From Bryobacteraceae bacterium (GTDB lineage Bacteria > Acidobacteriota > Terriglobia > Bryobacterales > Bryobacteraceae), in assembly GCA_026002855.1 (NCBI GenBank), contig BPGD01000001.1:4038001-4102000 (forward strand): 64,000 nt of DNA, read 5' to 3'. Positions 47,070-54,862 of this stretch are shown here, piece by piece; position 1 is the stretch's first letter; each line of letters begins with the position of its first letter. The notes beneath the pieces are model-generated. The model did not search any database. It saw only the letters and a program-made list of their open reading frames with translations, and had not been told where the DNA came from. The position numbers and the translations under genes were made by a program.

Positions 47070-48058
47070 TGCCGGCCGTGCAGGCGGAGACGATTCTGCG
47101 GGAAATGGCGGCCCAGTGGGCCGCGGTGGCCGCGGCCGGCGCTCCCGAGGGCACGGACGCCTCCGGCGTCGTGCGGGCGTGTTCCATGACGCTGATCGTT
47201 GCGGCAGAACACGAAGCGGACGCGGCCCGCGCCAGCGAGACCGTCGCGGCGCTCATGCAGGCACATCCCAGCCGCGCCATCGTGCTGAAGCCCGCGCCGC
47301 CGCAAGCCGCTCTGGATGCGCAGGTCATCCTCCAGTGCTGGATGGCGGCCGGCGCGCGGCGGCAGATCTGCTGCGAGCGGATTGAGATCACGGTTCCGGA
47401 AGCAAGACAGGACGAGGTGCTGCGCGTGATTGCCGGCCTGCTCGCGCCGGATCTGCCGGCGGTCCTGTGGTGCCGCGGCGCCATCTGGACGCGCCAACAG
47501 CCTTTCGCGCGCCTGCGCGAATTGCTTGACCAAATAGTTGTTGACTCGTCGTGTATCGAGGACCCGGGCGAAGCGCTGCGGGCGCTTGCCGCGCTGCGGC
47601 AGGGCAGAACGCGCGTGTCGGACCTCGCCTGGACGAGGCTCACCCCGTGGCGCGAAACCATCGCCAACACCGTTGCCGCCAGCGGCCTCGACGATCCGGA
47701 CGCAGTGCAGCAGGTGGAAGTCCGGCACGCCGGAGCGCGCCCTTCGACCGCCGCCCTCTATCTGGCCGCATGGCTGTTGCGCACGTTTCGCAAGGCGGCG
47801 CCTGTTTTCCGAAGCGTGCCGGGCGAGGGGCAGGTGGTGGGGGTGGCAATTCAGACGGACCGCATCCGTCTTGAACTCGAACGGCTGGCCGGCGAAACCG
47901 TGCGCGCGTCGGGGTGCGCGGGCGTGCAGGCGCTGCATTTGCCCCACGCCAACGAAGAGCGGTCCATGAGCGAGGAGCTCGCCATCGCGGGCCCTGACAG
48001 GTTTTTTGAAGAGACGCTGGCTGTTGCCGCAGGGCTGGCGGCAATTTGGCAGGCATGA
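47069..48058 (+). CDS. opcA: OpcA-like glucose-6-phosphate dehydrogenase assembly protein
   Basis: The 329-residue protein matches OpcA: SMTLIVAAEHEADAARASETVAALMQAHPSRAIVL, then DLPAVLWCRGA, VVDSSCIEDPGEALRALAAL, LAWTRLTPWRETIAN and LYLAAWLL. In cyanobacteria OpcA binds G6PDH and raises its activity. Its place directly between zwf and pgl supports the same role here. TGATG joins it to zwf and ATGA to pgl. Confidence 0.9.
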   Translation: MPAVQAETILREMAAQWAAVAAAGAPEGTDASGVVRACSMTLIVAAEHEADAARASETVAALMQAHPSRAIVLKPAPPQAALDAQVILQCWMAAGARRQICCERIEITVPEARQDEVLRVIAGLLAPDLPAVLWCRGAIWTRQQPFARLRELLDQIVVDSSCIEDPGEALRALAALRQGRTRVSDLAWTRLTPWRETIANTVAASGLDDPDAVQQVEVRHAGARPSTAALYLAAWLLRTFRKAAPVFRSVPGEGQVVGVAIQTDRIRLELERLAGETVRASGCAGVQALHLPHANEERSMSEELAIAGPDRFFEETLAVAAGLAAIWQA

Positions 48059-48780
48059 GCGTGCATCGCAAGATCTGCCCGGATCCCGTCGCCGCGGCCC
48101 GCGCCTGCGCACAGGAGATCCTCGCCCTGCTGGACGCCGCGCTCGACCAGCAGAACACGGCCACGCTGGCCATTTCCGGCGGCCGCAGCCCGGCGCCGAT
48201 GTTCGAAGAACTCGCCCGCCAGCGCTTCGACTGGGACCGAGTACATCTGTTCTGGGTGGACGAGCGCGCCGTGCCGCCCGCTGATCCGCAAAGTAATTAC
48301 CGGCTGGCCCACGAGCTGCTCCTCGCGCCCGCGCAGGTTCCGCCCCAGAACGTGCACCGGGTGGAGGCCGAGCTTCCGCCCGGCGAGGCCGCACGGCGAT
48401 ACGAAGCAGAAATCCGCAGCTTCTTTCGCCTCGCGCCGGGGTCTCTTCCCCAATTCGACGTGATTCACCGCGGACTGGGAGCGGATGCGCACACCGCGAG
48501 TCTGTTCCCCGGCGAACCGCTCATCGATGACCGGGAGGGCATCGCCGCGGCCGTCTGGGTGGAGAAGCTCTTCGCGTGGCGCATCACGCTGCTGCCCGGC
48601 GTGCTGCTGAATGCCCGCCATACGGTGGTGCTGGCGACGGGCGCGGACAAGGCCGTAGCGCTCCGCAACGTCTTTCTCGCGCCCTATGAGCCGAAACAAT
48701 TTCCCGGACAATTGGGTTTGCGCGAAGGCATTGCCATGAAGTGGTTTGTCGACCAGGCCGCCGCGCGCTGGCTGGAGTGA
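48055..48780 (+). CDS. pgl: 6-phosphogluconolactonase
   Basis: The 241-residue DevB-type enzyme hydrolyses 6-phosphogluconolactone. Motifs are LAISGGRSPAPMFEELA, VHLFWVDERAVPPADPQSNYRLAHELLL and DVIHRGLGADAHTASLFPG. In the last, the usual GMGxDGHTAS has Ala for the second Gly. ATG at 48055 overlaps the opcA stop by 4 bp. No 6-phosphogluconate dehydrogenase or dehydratase is adjacent, so the later steps are encoded elsewhere. Confidence 0.93.
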   Translation: MSVHRKICPDPVAAARACAQEILALLDAALDQQNTATLAISGGRSPAPMFEELARQRFDWDRVHLFWVDERAVPPADPQSNYRLAHELLLAPAQVPPQNVHRVEAELPPGEAARRYEAEIRSFFRLAPGSLPQFDVIHRGLGADAHTASLFPGEPLIDDREGIAAAVWVEKLFAWRITLLPGVLLNARHTVVLATGADKAVALRNVFLAPYEPKQFPGQLGLREGIAMKWFVDQAAARWLE

Positions 48781-48890
48781 ATCGGCAGTGCCCTCGCACG
48801 GCGCGCCGCGGGAGGCGTGCGGGCCGCCCGTCTGCATCACCGCGTCCGGGGCCAGTGGCGATATCATGACTCAGAAAGCCGGAGACAACC

Positions 48891-50075
48891 ATGCCAGCCA
48901 CACGCCGTGTGTTTCTGATGACGACCGCCGCCGGCGCGCTTGCGCAGCCGGGTGCTAATGACCGAATCCGTCTCGGCCTCATCGGCTGCGGAGGCCGCGG
49001 GCGCGACCTTTTGAAGATGGTCGCCTCTTCGGGTGAAAACGCCGCCATCACCGCCGTCTGTGACGTCTGGCGCGTGAATCGAGAGGCCGTGGCGGCGGAA
49101 GTCCAGAAGACCTTCGGCCCGCCGCCCTTCCAGACAACGCGGTATCAGGAGATCCTTGCCCGCCGCGACATCGACGCGGTTCTCATCGCCACGCCTGATT
49201 TCACGCATCCGAAAATCCTCGCCGACGCTGTCGAGGCCGGCAAGGACGCTTATGTAGAAAAGCCCTTCGCGACCACCTTCGAGGAAGCGCGCATGGCTTA
49301 CGACGCCGTCAAGCGCACTGGCCGCGTCGTGCAGGTGGGCACGCAGCGGCGCAGCGAAGCGAAGTTCATCGCCGCGGCCGCAGCCATCCAGAAGGGCGTC
49401 ATCGGCAAGGTGACGCGCGTCTCGATGGAATACCACTTCTACGAGCCCCGCTGGCGACGCGATTATCACATGGTGAAGGCCGAAGACGTCGACTGGGAGG
49501 CGTTCCGCTTCGGCGGCCGCATCCAGGGCGGCTTCGACCCGCGCAAACTCCGCGAGTGGCAGCTCTTCCGGGACACCACCAATGGCATCCCTGGCCTGTG
49601 GATGACGCACCTGATCGACCTGGCCGCGTGGTACCTGAACGATCCCTACCCCAAGGGAGCCATGGCCATGGGCGGCGTCTACCTCTGGAAGGACGGGCGC
49701 CAGACGAGCGATGTCTTCCAGGCGATGCTCGAATACACCGACTGCCTGGTGACGTTCGCCATGAGCCTCACCAACTCCGCCGGCGGCCGCAATCTCTGGT
49801 TTGGGACCCGGGGCGTGCTCGATGCCGAGGCCAATCGCGTCAGCGGCGATGGCAGCAACGATCCGGACCGGATTCTCCAGCCCTACACGCTGCCGCTGCC
49901 GCCGGACGTCGAATCCCACATGGCGAATTTCCTCCGCTGCGTGCGGACGCGCGCGACGCCGCGCGCCAGCGTCGAGGCCGGTTACGCGCATGCCGTCGCC
50001 ACCTGCATGGCCGCCGTGTCGCTCCAGACCGGACGCCGCATCGGCTATGACCCGGTGAAGCGGGAACTCGTATGA
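48891..50075 (+). CDS. Gfo/Idh/MocA-family oxidoreductase with Tat signal
   Basis: The 394-residue protein has a short Tat-type leader (PATRRVFLMTTAAGALAQ), Rossmann motif IRLGLIGCGGRGRDLL, DAVLIATPDFTHPKILADAVEAGKDAYVEKPFATT (EKP lysine) and a C-terminal sheet with GLWMTHLIDLAAWYL. It probably oxidises a sugar or glycoside in the periplasm. GGAGA lies 5-6 nt before the ATG. It overlaps the enolase-superfamily gene by 4 bp. Relatives in Acidobacteria and Planctomycetes are numerous, and few have known substrates. Confidence 0.9.
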   Translation: MPATRRVFLMTTAAGALAQPGANDRIRLGLIGCGGRGRDLLKMVASSGENAAITAVCDVWRVNREAVAAEVQKTFGPPPFQTTRYQEILARRDIDAVLIATPDFTHPKILADAVEAGKDAYVEKPFATTFEEARMAYDAVKRTGRVVQVGTQRRSEAKFIAAAAAIQKGVIGKVTRVSMEYHFYEPRWRRDYHMVKAEDVDWEAFRFGGRIQGGFDPRKLREWQLFRDTTNGIPGLWMTHLIDLAAWYLNDPYPKGAMAMGGVYLWKDGRQTSDVFQAMLEYTDCLVTFAMSLTNSAGGRNLWFGTRGVLDAEANRVSGDGSNDPDRILQPYTLPLPPDVESHMANFLRCVRTRATPRASVEAGYAHAVATCMAAVSLQTGRRIGYDPVKRELV

Positions 50076-51229
50076 CGCGGCGGGAATTTGTCGGGGCCTC
50101 CTCGCTCATGCTGCTCCGGGACGCTCCACCCATCCGCACCGTGGAAGCGCTGCCGGTGCGCTATCCGGTCACCGGCCATTTCCGCTTCTTCACGAAGCCG
50201 GAGCGGCCGGCGGTGTTCGTCAAGGTCACCTGCGAAGACGGCACGGCGGGCTGGGGCCAGAGCGTGCCCATCCCCACCTGGAGCTACGAAACACTCGAAT
50301 CCGTCACAGGCACGATCCGGCTGTATCTGGCGCCGGTGCTCGTCGGCATGAATCCAACCGATATCGCCGAGGCGCACCGCCGGATGAACCGCGCCATCGC
50401 CCCGTCGTTCTCCACCGGCATGCCCATCGCGAAGTCCGGCATCGACATGGCGCTGCACGATCTCGCCGCCAAGCTCGCCGGGAAGAACGTGGCCGCGCTC
50501 TGGAACCGCCGGCCCGCCGACAAAATCACCCTGAGCTGGACCGTGAACGCGCGGACGCTGGATGAGGCCGACGAGCTCCTGGAAGCGGGGCGAAAACAGG
50601 GCTACCGCCACTTCAACATCAAGGTGGCGCCGGACCCGAAGTTCGATGTCGAGCTCGCCCGCCGCGTGCGGAAATTTGCGCCGGATGGTTTTCTCTGGGC
50701 CGACGCCAACGGTGGCTATGATCTGGAAACAGCTCTGGCTGTGCTGCCGAAGCTGCGCGACGCCGGCGTCGACGTGATGGAACAACCGGTGCCGCCCAAC
50801 CGGCTGAGCTGGCTGCGCGAGCTCAGGAAGCAGGGCGCGTTGCCGCTGCTGCTGGACGAAGGCGTCGTCAACGTGGTCGACCTGGAGGAGTTCCACCGGC
50901 TTGGGCTGATGGACGGCGTGGCCATGAAGCCGGCGCGCACGGCCGGCCTCTGGGACGCCCGCCGGCAGGTCGAATATCTCGAAAAGCACGGCCTGATGTT
51001 TCTCGGCAGCGGGCTCACCGACCCGGATGTTTCGCTGGCCGCTTCGCTCGTGCTCTACGGGGCGTATGGGCTGAAGCGTCCGGCGGCGCTCAACGGGTTG
51101 CAGTTTCTCGCCGGGTCCTGGCTGAAGCGGCCCTTCCGGCTGGAAGACGGGGCGCTGCGCGTGCCGCAGGGCGCCGGGCTCGGCGTGGAGGTCGACGAGG
51201 AGAGGTTGCGCCGTGATTCGCAGGGCTAG
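50072..51229 (+). CDS. Enolase-superfamily (mandelate racemase/muconate lactonizing) enzyme with Tat-like leader
   Basis: The 385-residue protein begins MTRREFVGASSL, a minimal Tat-like leader. An enolase-superfamily capping domain and barrel follow. The metal ligands lie in WADANGGY, EQPV and LDEG. One base Lys is in FNIKV (the first Lys of the usual KxK is Asn) and another in AMKPARTAGL, the pattern of muconate-lactonizing-like members. Substrate unknown; an acid sugar is likely. It overlaps its neighbours by 4 bp (upstream) and 17 bp (downstream). Confidence 0.85.
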   Translation: MTRREFVGASSLMLLRDAPPIRTVEALPVRYPVTGHFRFFTKPERPAVFVKVTCEDGTAGWGQSVPIPTWSYETLESVTGTIRLYLAPVLVGMNPTDIAEAHRRMNRAIAPSFSTGMPIAKSGIDMALHDLAAKLAGKNVAALWNRRPADKITLSWTVNARTLDEADELLEAGRKQGYRHFNIKVAPDPKFDVELARRVRKFAPDGFLWADANGGYDLETALAVLPKLRDAGVDVMEQPVPPNRLSWLRELRKQGALPLLLDEGVVNVVDLEEFHRLGLMDGVAMKPARTAGLWDARRQVEYLEKHGLMFLGSGLTDPDVSLAASLVLYGAYGLKRPAALNGLQFLAGSWLKRPFRLEDGALRVPQGAGLGVEVDEERLRRDSQG

Positions 51230-52100
51230 AACAGGATGGCTCGTTTTTGTTCTGGCGGCGGCAACGCCCGCTACCGCGCAACTCCGGCTGCAATGGCGGG
51301 AGACGGCCGGGCAGCGCGTTGAAGTGCTCGAGGACGGGCGGCCGGCGCTTGTCTACAACTATGGCCCGCAATTGCCGCCGGGCGTCCCCGAAGACCGCCG
51401 CCGCTGCTGTTACGTCTTTCCGCTCTATACGCCCGGCGGCATCTCCATGCTCGATGATTTCCCCAGGGACCACTACCATCACCATGGGCTGTTCTGGGCC
51501 TGGCCGGTCGTGGAGGCCGGCGGCCGGCGCTACGACCTCTGGATGTATCGCGGCATCGCGCACCAGTTCGAGCGCTGGATCCGGCGCGAGCCGCGCGAGG
51601 GCCGCCTCTGGCTGGTGGCGGAAAACGGCTGGTACGCCGGCGGCGAGCGGCTGGTGCGCGAAGTGGTGGAGATCCTCGTTCACCCCTCGCAGGGCGCGGC
51701 GCGGCGCGTGGATTTCACGCTGGTATGGGAGGCGTTGAAGGAGCCGGTCATGCTGCGCGGGTCGCAGGAGGAAGGCAAGAGCTACGGCGGCTTCAGCGCG
51801 CGCTTCGCCCCGCGCGAGGACACACGGATCCGCTCAAGCGAGGGCGTGGTGGAAAAAGACGAAGACCTCGTGCGCCATCGCTGGGCCGAGCTCGAGGCTT
51901 CTTACGGGGGCCGGCGCGCGGTGCTGCGCATTACGCCGGACCCGTCCAACCCGGGCGCGCCCCATCAATGGTGCCTGCGCCACTACGGCTTTGTCGGCGC
52001 TTCGTTTCCCGGAAAGACGCCGGACTCGAACGGCTTCACGCTGGCGCCGGGACGCCCCCTGCGGCTGCGATTCACGGTGGAAGCCTCCGACGTGCGCTGA
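51213..52100 (+). CDS. DUF6807 (PmoA-like) exported protein
   Basis: The 295-residue protein has a Sec signal peptide (TGWLVFVLAAATPATAQ) and a beta-rich domain with DHYHHHGLFWAW (a His cluster that may bind metal), SYGGFSARFAPR and DPSNPGAPHQWCLRHYGFVGASFPG. This is the DUF6807 family, often annotated PmoA, with no proven activity. The start is GTG at 51213, supported by GGAGAGG and by the signal peptide. It ends an overlapping three-gene unit with a dehydrogenase and an enolase-superfamily enzyme, which suggests sugar processing outside the cytoplasm. Confidence 0.82.
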   Translation: MIRRARTGWLVFVLAAATPATAQLRLQWRETAGQRVEVLEDGRPALVYNYGPQLPPGVPEDRRRCCYVFPLYTPGGISMLDDFPRDHYHHHGLFWAWPVVEAGGRRYDLWMYRGIAHQFERWIRREPREGRLWLVAENGWYAGGERLVREVVEILVHPSQGAARRVDFTLVWEALKEPVMLRGSQEEGKSYGGFSARFAPREDTRIRSSEGVVEKDEDLVRHRWAELEASYGGRRAVLRITPDPSNPGAPHQWCLRHYGFVGASFPGKTPDSNGFTLAPGRPLRLRFTVEASDVR

Positions 52101-52211
52101 GCCGGGCGCGCCCGCCGGCGGCGTCGCCAGACGAAACGCGCCTCCTCAGGCGGGCGTCTTGTCGGTACAGAGCCAGCCAAAACAGAACATCTAATTTTTT
52201 GTTGCGGACGC

Positions 52212-53300
52212 ATGAGAATCCATATGACGACAATTCGCGCCCTTCCTGTCTTGACCGTCCTTCTCACCGCCGCCCGCGCCGACGTCGTGCTGCTCTCCAA
52301 CGGCGACCGTCTCAGCGGAGAGATCGTTTCCGCCGACGCCAAGACTGTGATCCTCCGCACGTCCTACGCGGGCGAAGTGAAGATCAGCCGCGGCTCCGTC
52401 GCCGATATCCGCGCGGAAAATCCACTCTATGTCACGCTGGCCGAAGGCGCGGTCATCGTGGCGCGGGTCGAGACCGCAGGTGGCGCCGTGCGGCTGGTGC
52501 AGCCGGACGGCCTGCTCAAGTCGGTGGCGCCGGCCGAGATCACCGCCATGCGCAATGAGGCGGCACAGCGCGCCTGGGAACGGGAAGAAGAGCGATGGAA
52601 GCATCCGAGGCTGACGGATTTCTGGCGCGGGTCCGTCGCCTTTTCCATCGCCAATACCGCGGGCAACGCGCGCACCACCACGTTGAGCACCGCCGCCAGC
52701 GCCGTGCGGGAAGCCGGGAGGAATGTTCTCGCTTTGAATTTTTCGCAGATTTACGCCACGCAGAGCACGACCGAGCCGTTTGGCGCCACGGCCAACCGAA
52801 TCAGCGGCTCGCTGCGGGTCGACCGCCGCGCGAACGGGCGGCTGTTCCTCTATGGCATCAATGCCTACGACTATGACCGCTTTCTCTCGCTCGACCTGCG
52901 CAGCGTGGTCGGCGGCGGACTTGGATACAAGCCGTGGCTGAGCCGGCGCGGATCGCTGGAACTCAGCGGCGGCGGCAACTGGAACCGGGAGAAGTTCAGC
53001 CGCGAGGAGGGGCCGCTGGTGCGGAACTCGGGCGAAGCAGCCGCCGGACAGGAGCTGAACATCCAGCTTCTGCGGCGTTTCCGGCTCAACGAGCGCCTGG
53101 GGTTCTTCCCGAACCTCACGAGCCGCGGCGCCTACCGCATCAGCCTGGACGCCACCGCCGCGGTGCCGGTGATGCAGTGGCTCGAATGGACCGTCGGCGT
53201 CAACGACCGCTACCTGTCGAATCCACTGCCGGGCAAAAAGAAGAACGACATCGCCGTGACCATGGGCGTGCGGTTCAGCTTTGACCAGACGCGGCGCTGA
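52212..53300 (+). CDS. DUF481 outer-membrane beta-barrel protein
   Basis: The 362-residue protein has a signal peptide (RALPVLTVLLTAARA), an N-terminal SH3-like strand pair (NGDRLSGEIVSADAKTVILRT), a short charged helix (about 115-130: AAQRAWEREEERWK) and a C-terminal DUF481 barrel (FWRGSVAFSIANTAGNARTTTLS through VTMGVRFSF). It is predicted in the outer membrane as in E. coli YdiY. Function unknown. ATG 52224 is an alternative start. Confidence 0.82.
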   Translation: MRIHMTTIRALPVLTVLLTAARADVVLLSNGDRLSGEIVSADAKTVILRTSYAGEVKISRGSVADIRAENPLYVTLAEGAVIVARVETAGGAVRLVQPDGLLKSVAPAEITAMRNEAAQRAWEREEERWKHPRLTDFWRGSVAFSIANTAGNARTTTLSTAASAVREAGRNVLALNFSQIYATQSTTEPFGATANRISGSLRVDRRANGRLFLYGINAYDYDRFLSLDLRSVVGGGLGYKPWLSRRGSLELSGGGNWNREKFSREEGPLVRNSGEAAAGQELNIQLLRRFRLNERLGFFPNLTSRGAYRISLDATAAVPVMQWLEWTVGVNDRYLSNPLPGKKKNDIAVTMGVRFSFDQTRR

Positions 53301-53319
53301 GCCGGTCGGGCCAGCGCCG

Positions 53320-54744
53320 TCAGTGTCCCTTCAGCGACGGCGCCGCCGTCAGCGATTCCGCCCGGCTGAGCCGCGGCCACCGGAAGCCGTACCAGGCCAC
53401 AAACAGGAAGCAGAACATCGGCACGATGAACCCGCGCGACATGTTCGTCTCGTCCGCCACGTATCCCATCAGCTTCGGCAGCAGCGCGCCGCCCATGATC
53501 GCCATGACGATGAACGAAGACGCCTTCTTCGCCCGCGCGCCCAGCCCGTGAATGCCCAGCGCGAAGATCGTCGGAAACATGATCGACATGAAGAAATAGC
53601 TGACAAACACGCACGCCACCGAGAACCAGCCGAGCTTCAGAAACACAAGGAACGTGGCCAGCACGTTCATCGCGCCATAGATGCCCAACACGCGGTGCGC
53701 GGCAGAGCGCCGGAGAATGGCCGCGCCCGAAAACCGTCCCGCGAGGAAAAACAGGAACGCGACGCTGGCAAGGTTCGACGCGCCCTTCTCGGTCAGCCGG
53801 CAGAACGCGCCGCCTTCCACGGGCGTCAGCCAGCCGCGCAGCCACTCGCGGAGGATGCCGGCCCGCGCGGCCAGGCTCTCCAGGGCCGGATACCAGGCGG
53901 CGGGCATGTTCGGAGGCTCCTCCACCATGTAGTTGATGAAGAAGCTGAAGATGCCCGCCTGCGCGGCAACGTAGAGAAATTGCGCAAGCACTGCGAGCGT
54001 GAAATGCGGATGCGTCCAGATGGAGCGGGACACGCCCGGCGTGCCGTTGTCCATGTGGTACTCGTCCGCCGTCGGAATTTCCGGCATCCTGACGAGATAA
54101 AAAATGAACGCCAGCACCAGCACGCCGATGGCGCTGGCCACATACGGAATGTAGAGCGTCTCACTGCCGGTGCTTCGACCCGCGGCGTCCTTCGAGTAAA
54201 AATAAACGCTGCCCACCATCGGACCGAAGATCCAGCCGAAACCGTTCATCGACTGCGCCAGGTTGATCCTGGTCGCGGCAAACTTCCGGTGCCCGAGGAC
54301 TGTCGTATAGGGATTCGCCACCGTTTCCAGGAAGGTCAGCCCGCCGGCGATCGTGCACACGCCAATGAGAAACGCGACGAACGCCGCGTTCGGCCCTACC
54401 TTTCCCGCCTTGGCCATGAAGTGGACTTCCGTCGCCGGCAGGAACCAGAACCCGCCGATGGCCACCAGCAGCAGGCCGGTGAGAATTCCCGCCTTGTAAC
54501 CGCGCTTCGACGCGACGACGCCCGCCGGCAGGGCCATGAGAAAGTAGCCGAGGTAATGAGCAAACTGGACCCACGCCGACTGCGCCTTGGTCAGGCCGAG
54601 TTCGTCCTGGAAATGCTTGTCCATCACGTCGATCATCCCGTTGAGGAAACCCCACAACAGGAACAGCGAGCTGACAAGCGCGAATACGAAGGCCACGTTG
54701 CGGCCGTCTTCGGTGACAAAGAGGCGTTCACGCGTCTGGTTCAT
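53320..54744 (-). CDS. FucP-type sugar:proton symporter (MFS)
   Basis: The 474-residue inner-membrane protein has about 12 transmembrane helices. It matches the fucose/glucose/galactose permease family: SLFLLWGFLNGMIDVMDKHFQDELGLTKAQSAWVQFAHYLGYFLMALPAG, LFLETVANPY-like TFLETVANPYTTVLG, and SFFFMSIMFPTIFALGIHGLG. The start at 54744 has AGGGGA upstream. It may feed the exported sugar enzymes encoded at 48.9-52.1 kb, but it is convergent with that group and the sugar is not known. Confidence 0.88.
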   Translation of the reverse strand: MNQTRERLFVTEDGRNVAFVFALVSSLFLLWGFLNGMIDVMDKHFQDELGLTKAQSAWVQFAHYLGYFLMALPAGVVASKRGYKAGILTGLLLVAIGGFWFLPATEVHFMAKAGKVGPNAAFVAFLIGVCTIAGGLTFLETVANPYTTVLGHRKFAATRINLAQSMNGFGWIFGPMVGSVYFYSKDAAGRSTGSETLYIPYVASAIGVLVLAFIFYLVRMPEIPTADEYHMDNGTPGVSRSIWTHPHFTLAVLAQFLYVAAQAGIFSFFINYMVEEPPNMPAAWYPALESLAARAGILREWLRGWLTPVEGGAFCRLTEKGASNLASVAFLFFLAGRFSGAAILRRSAAHRVLGIYGAMNVLATFLVFLKLGWFSVACVFVSYFFMSIMFPTIFALGIHGLGARAKKASSFIVMAIMGGALLPKLMGYVADETNMSRGFIVPMFCFLFVAWYGFRWPRLSRAESLTAAPSLKGH

Positions 54745-54862
54745 CGGCGATTTCCCCTGCATCCGGCGGCGGAGCGCAACCTCTGCCGTGGCCCGGAATG
54801 AAACCATTCAGACTATCAGGATCGGGCGCGCCTCGGGTATGATCGAGCTCACGGACGCTCTC

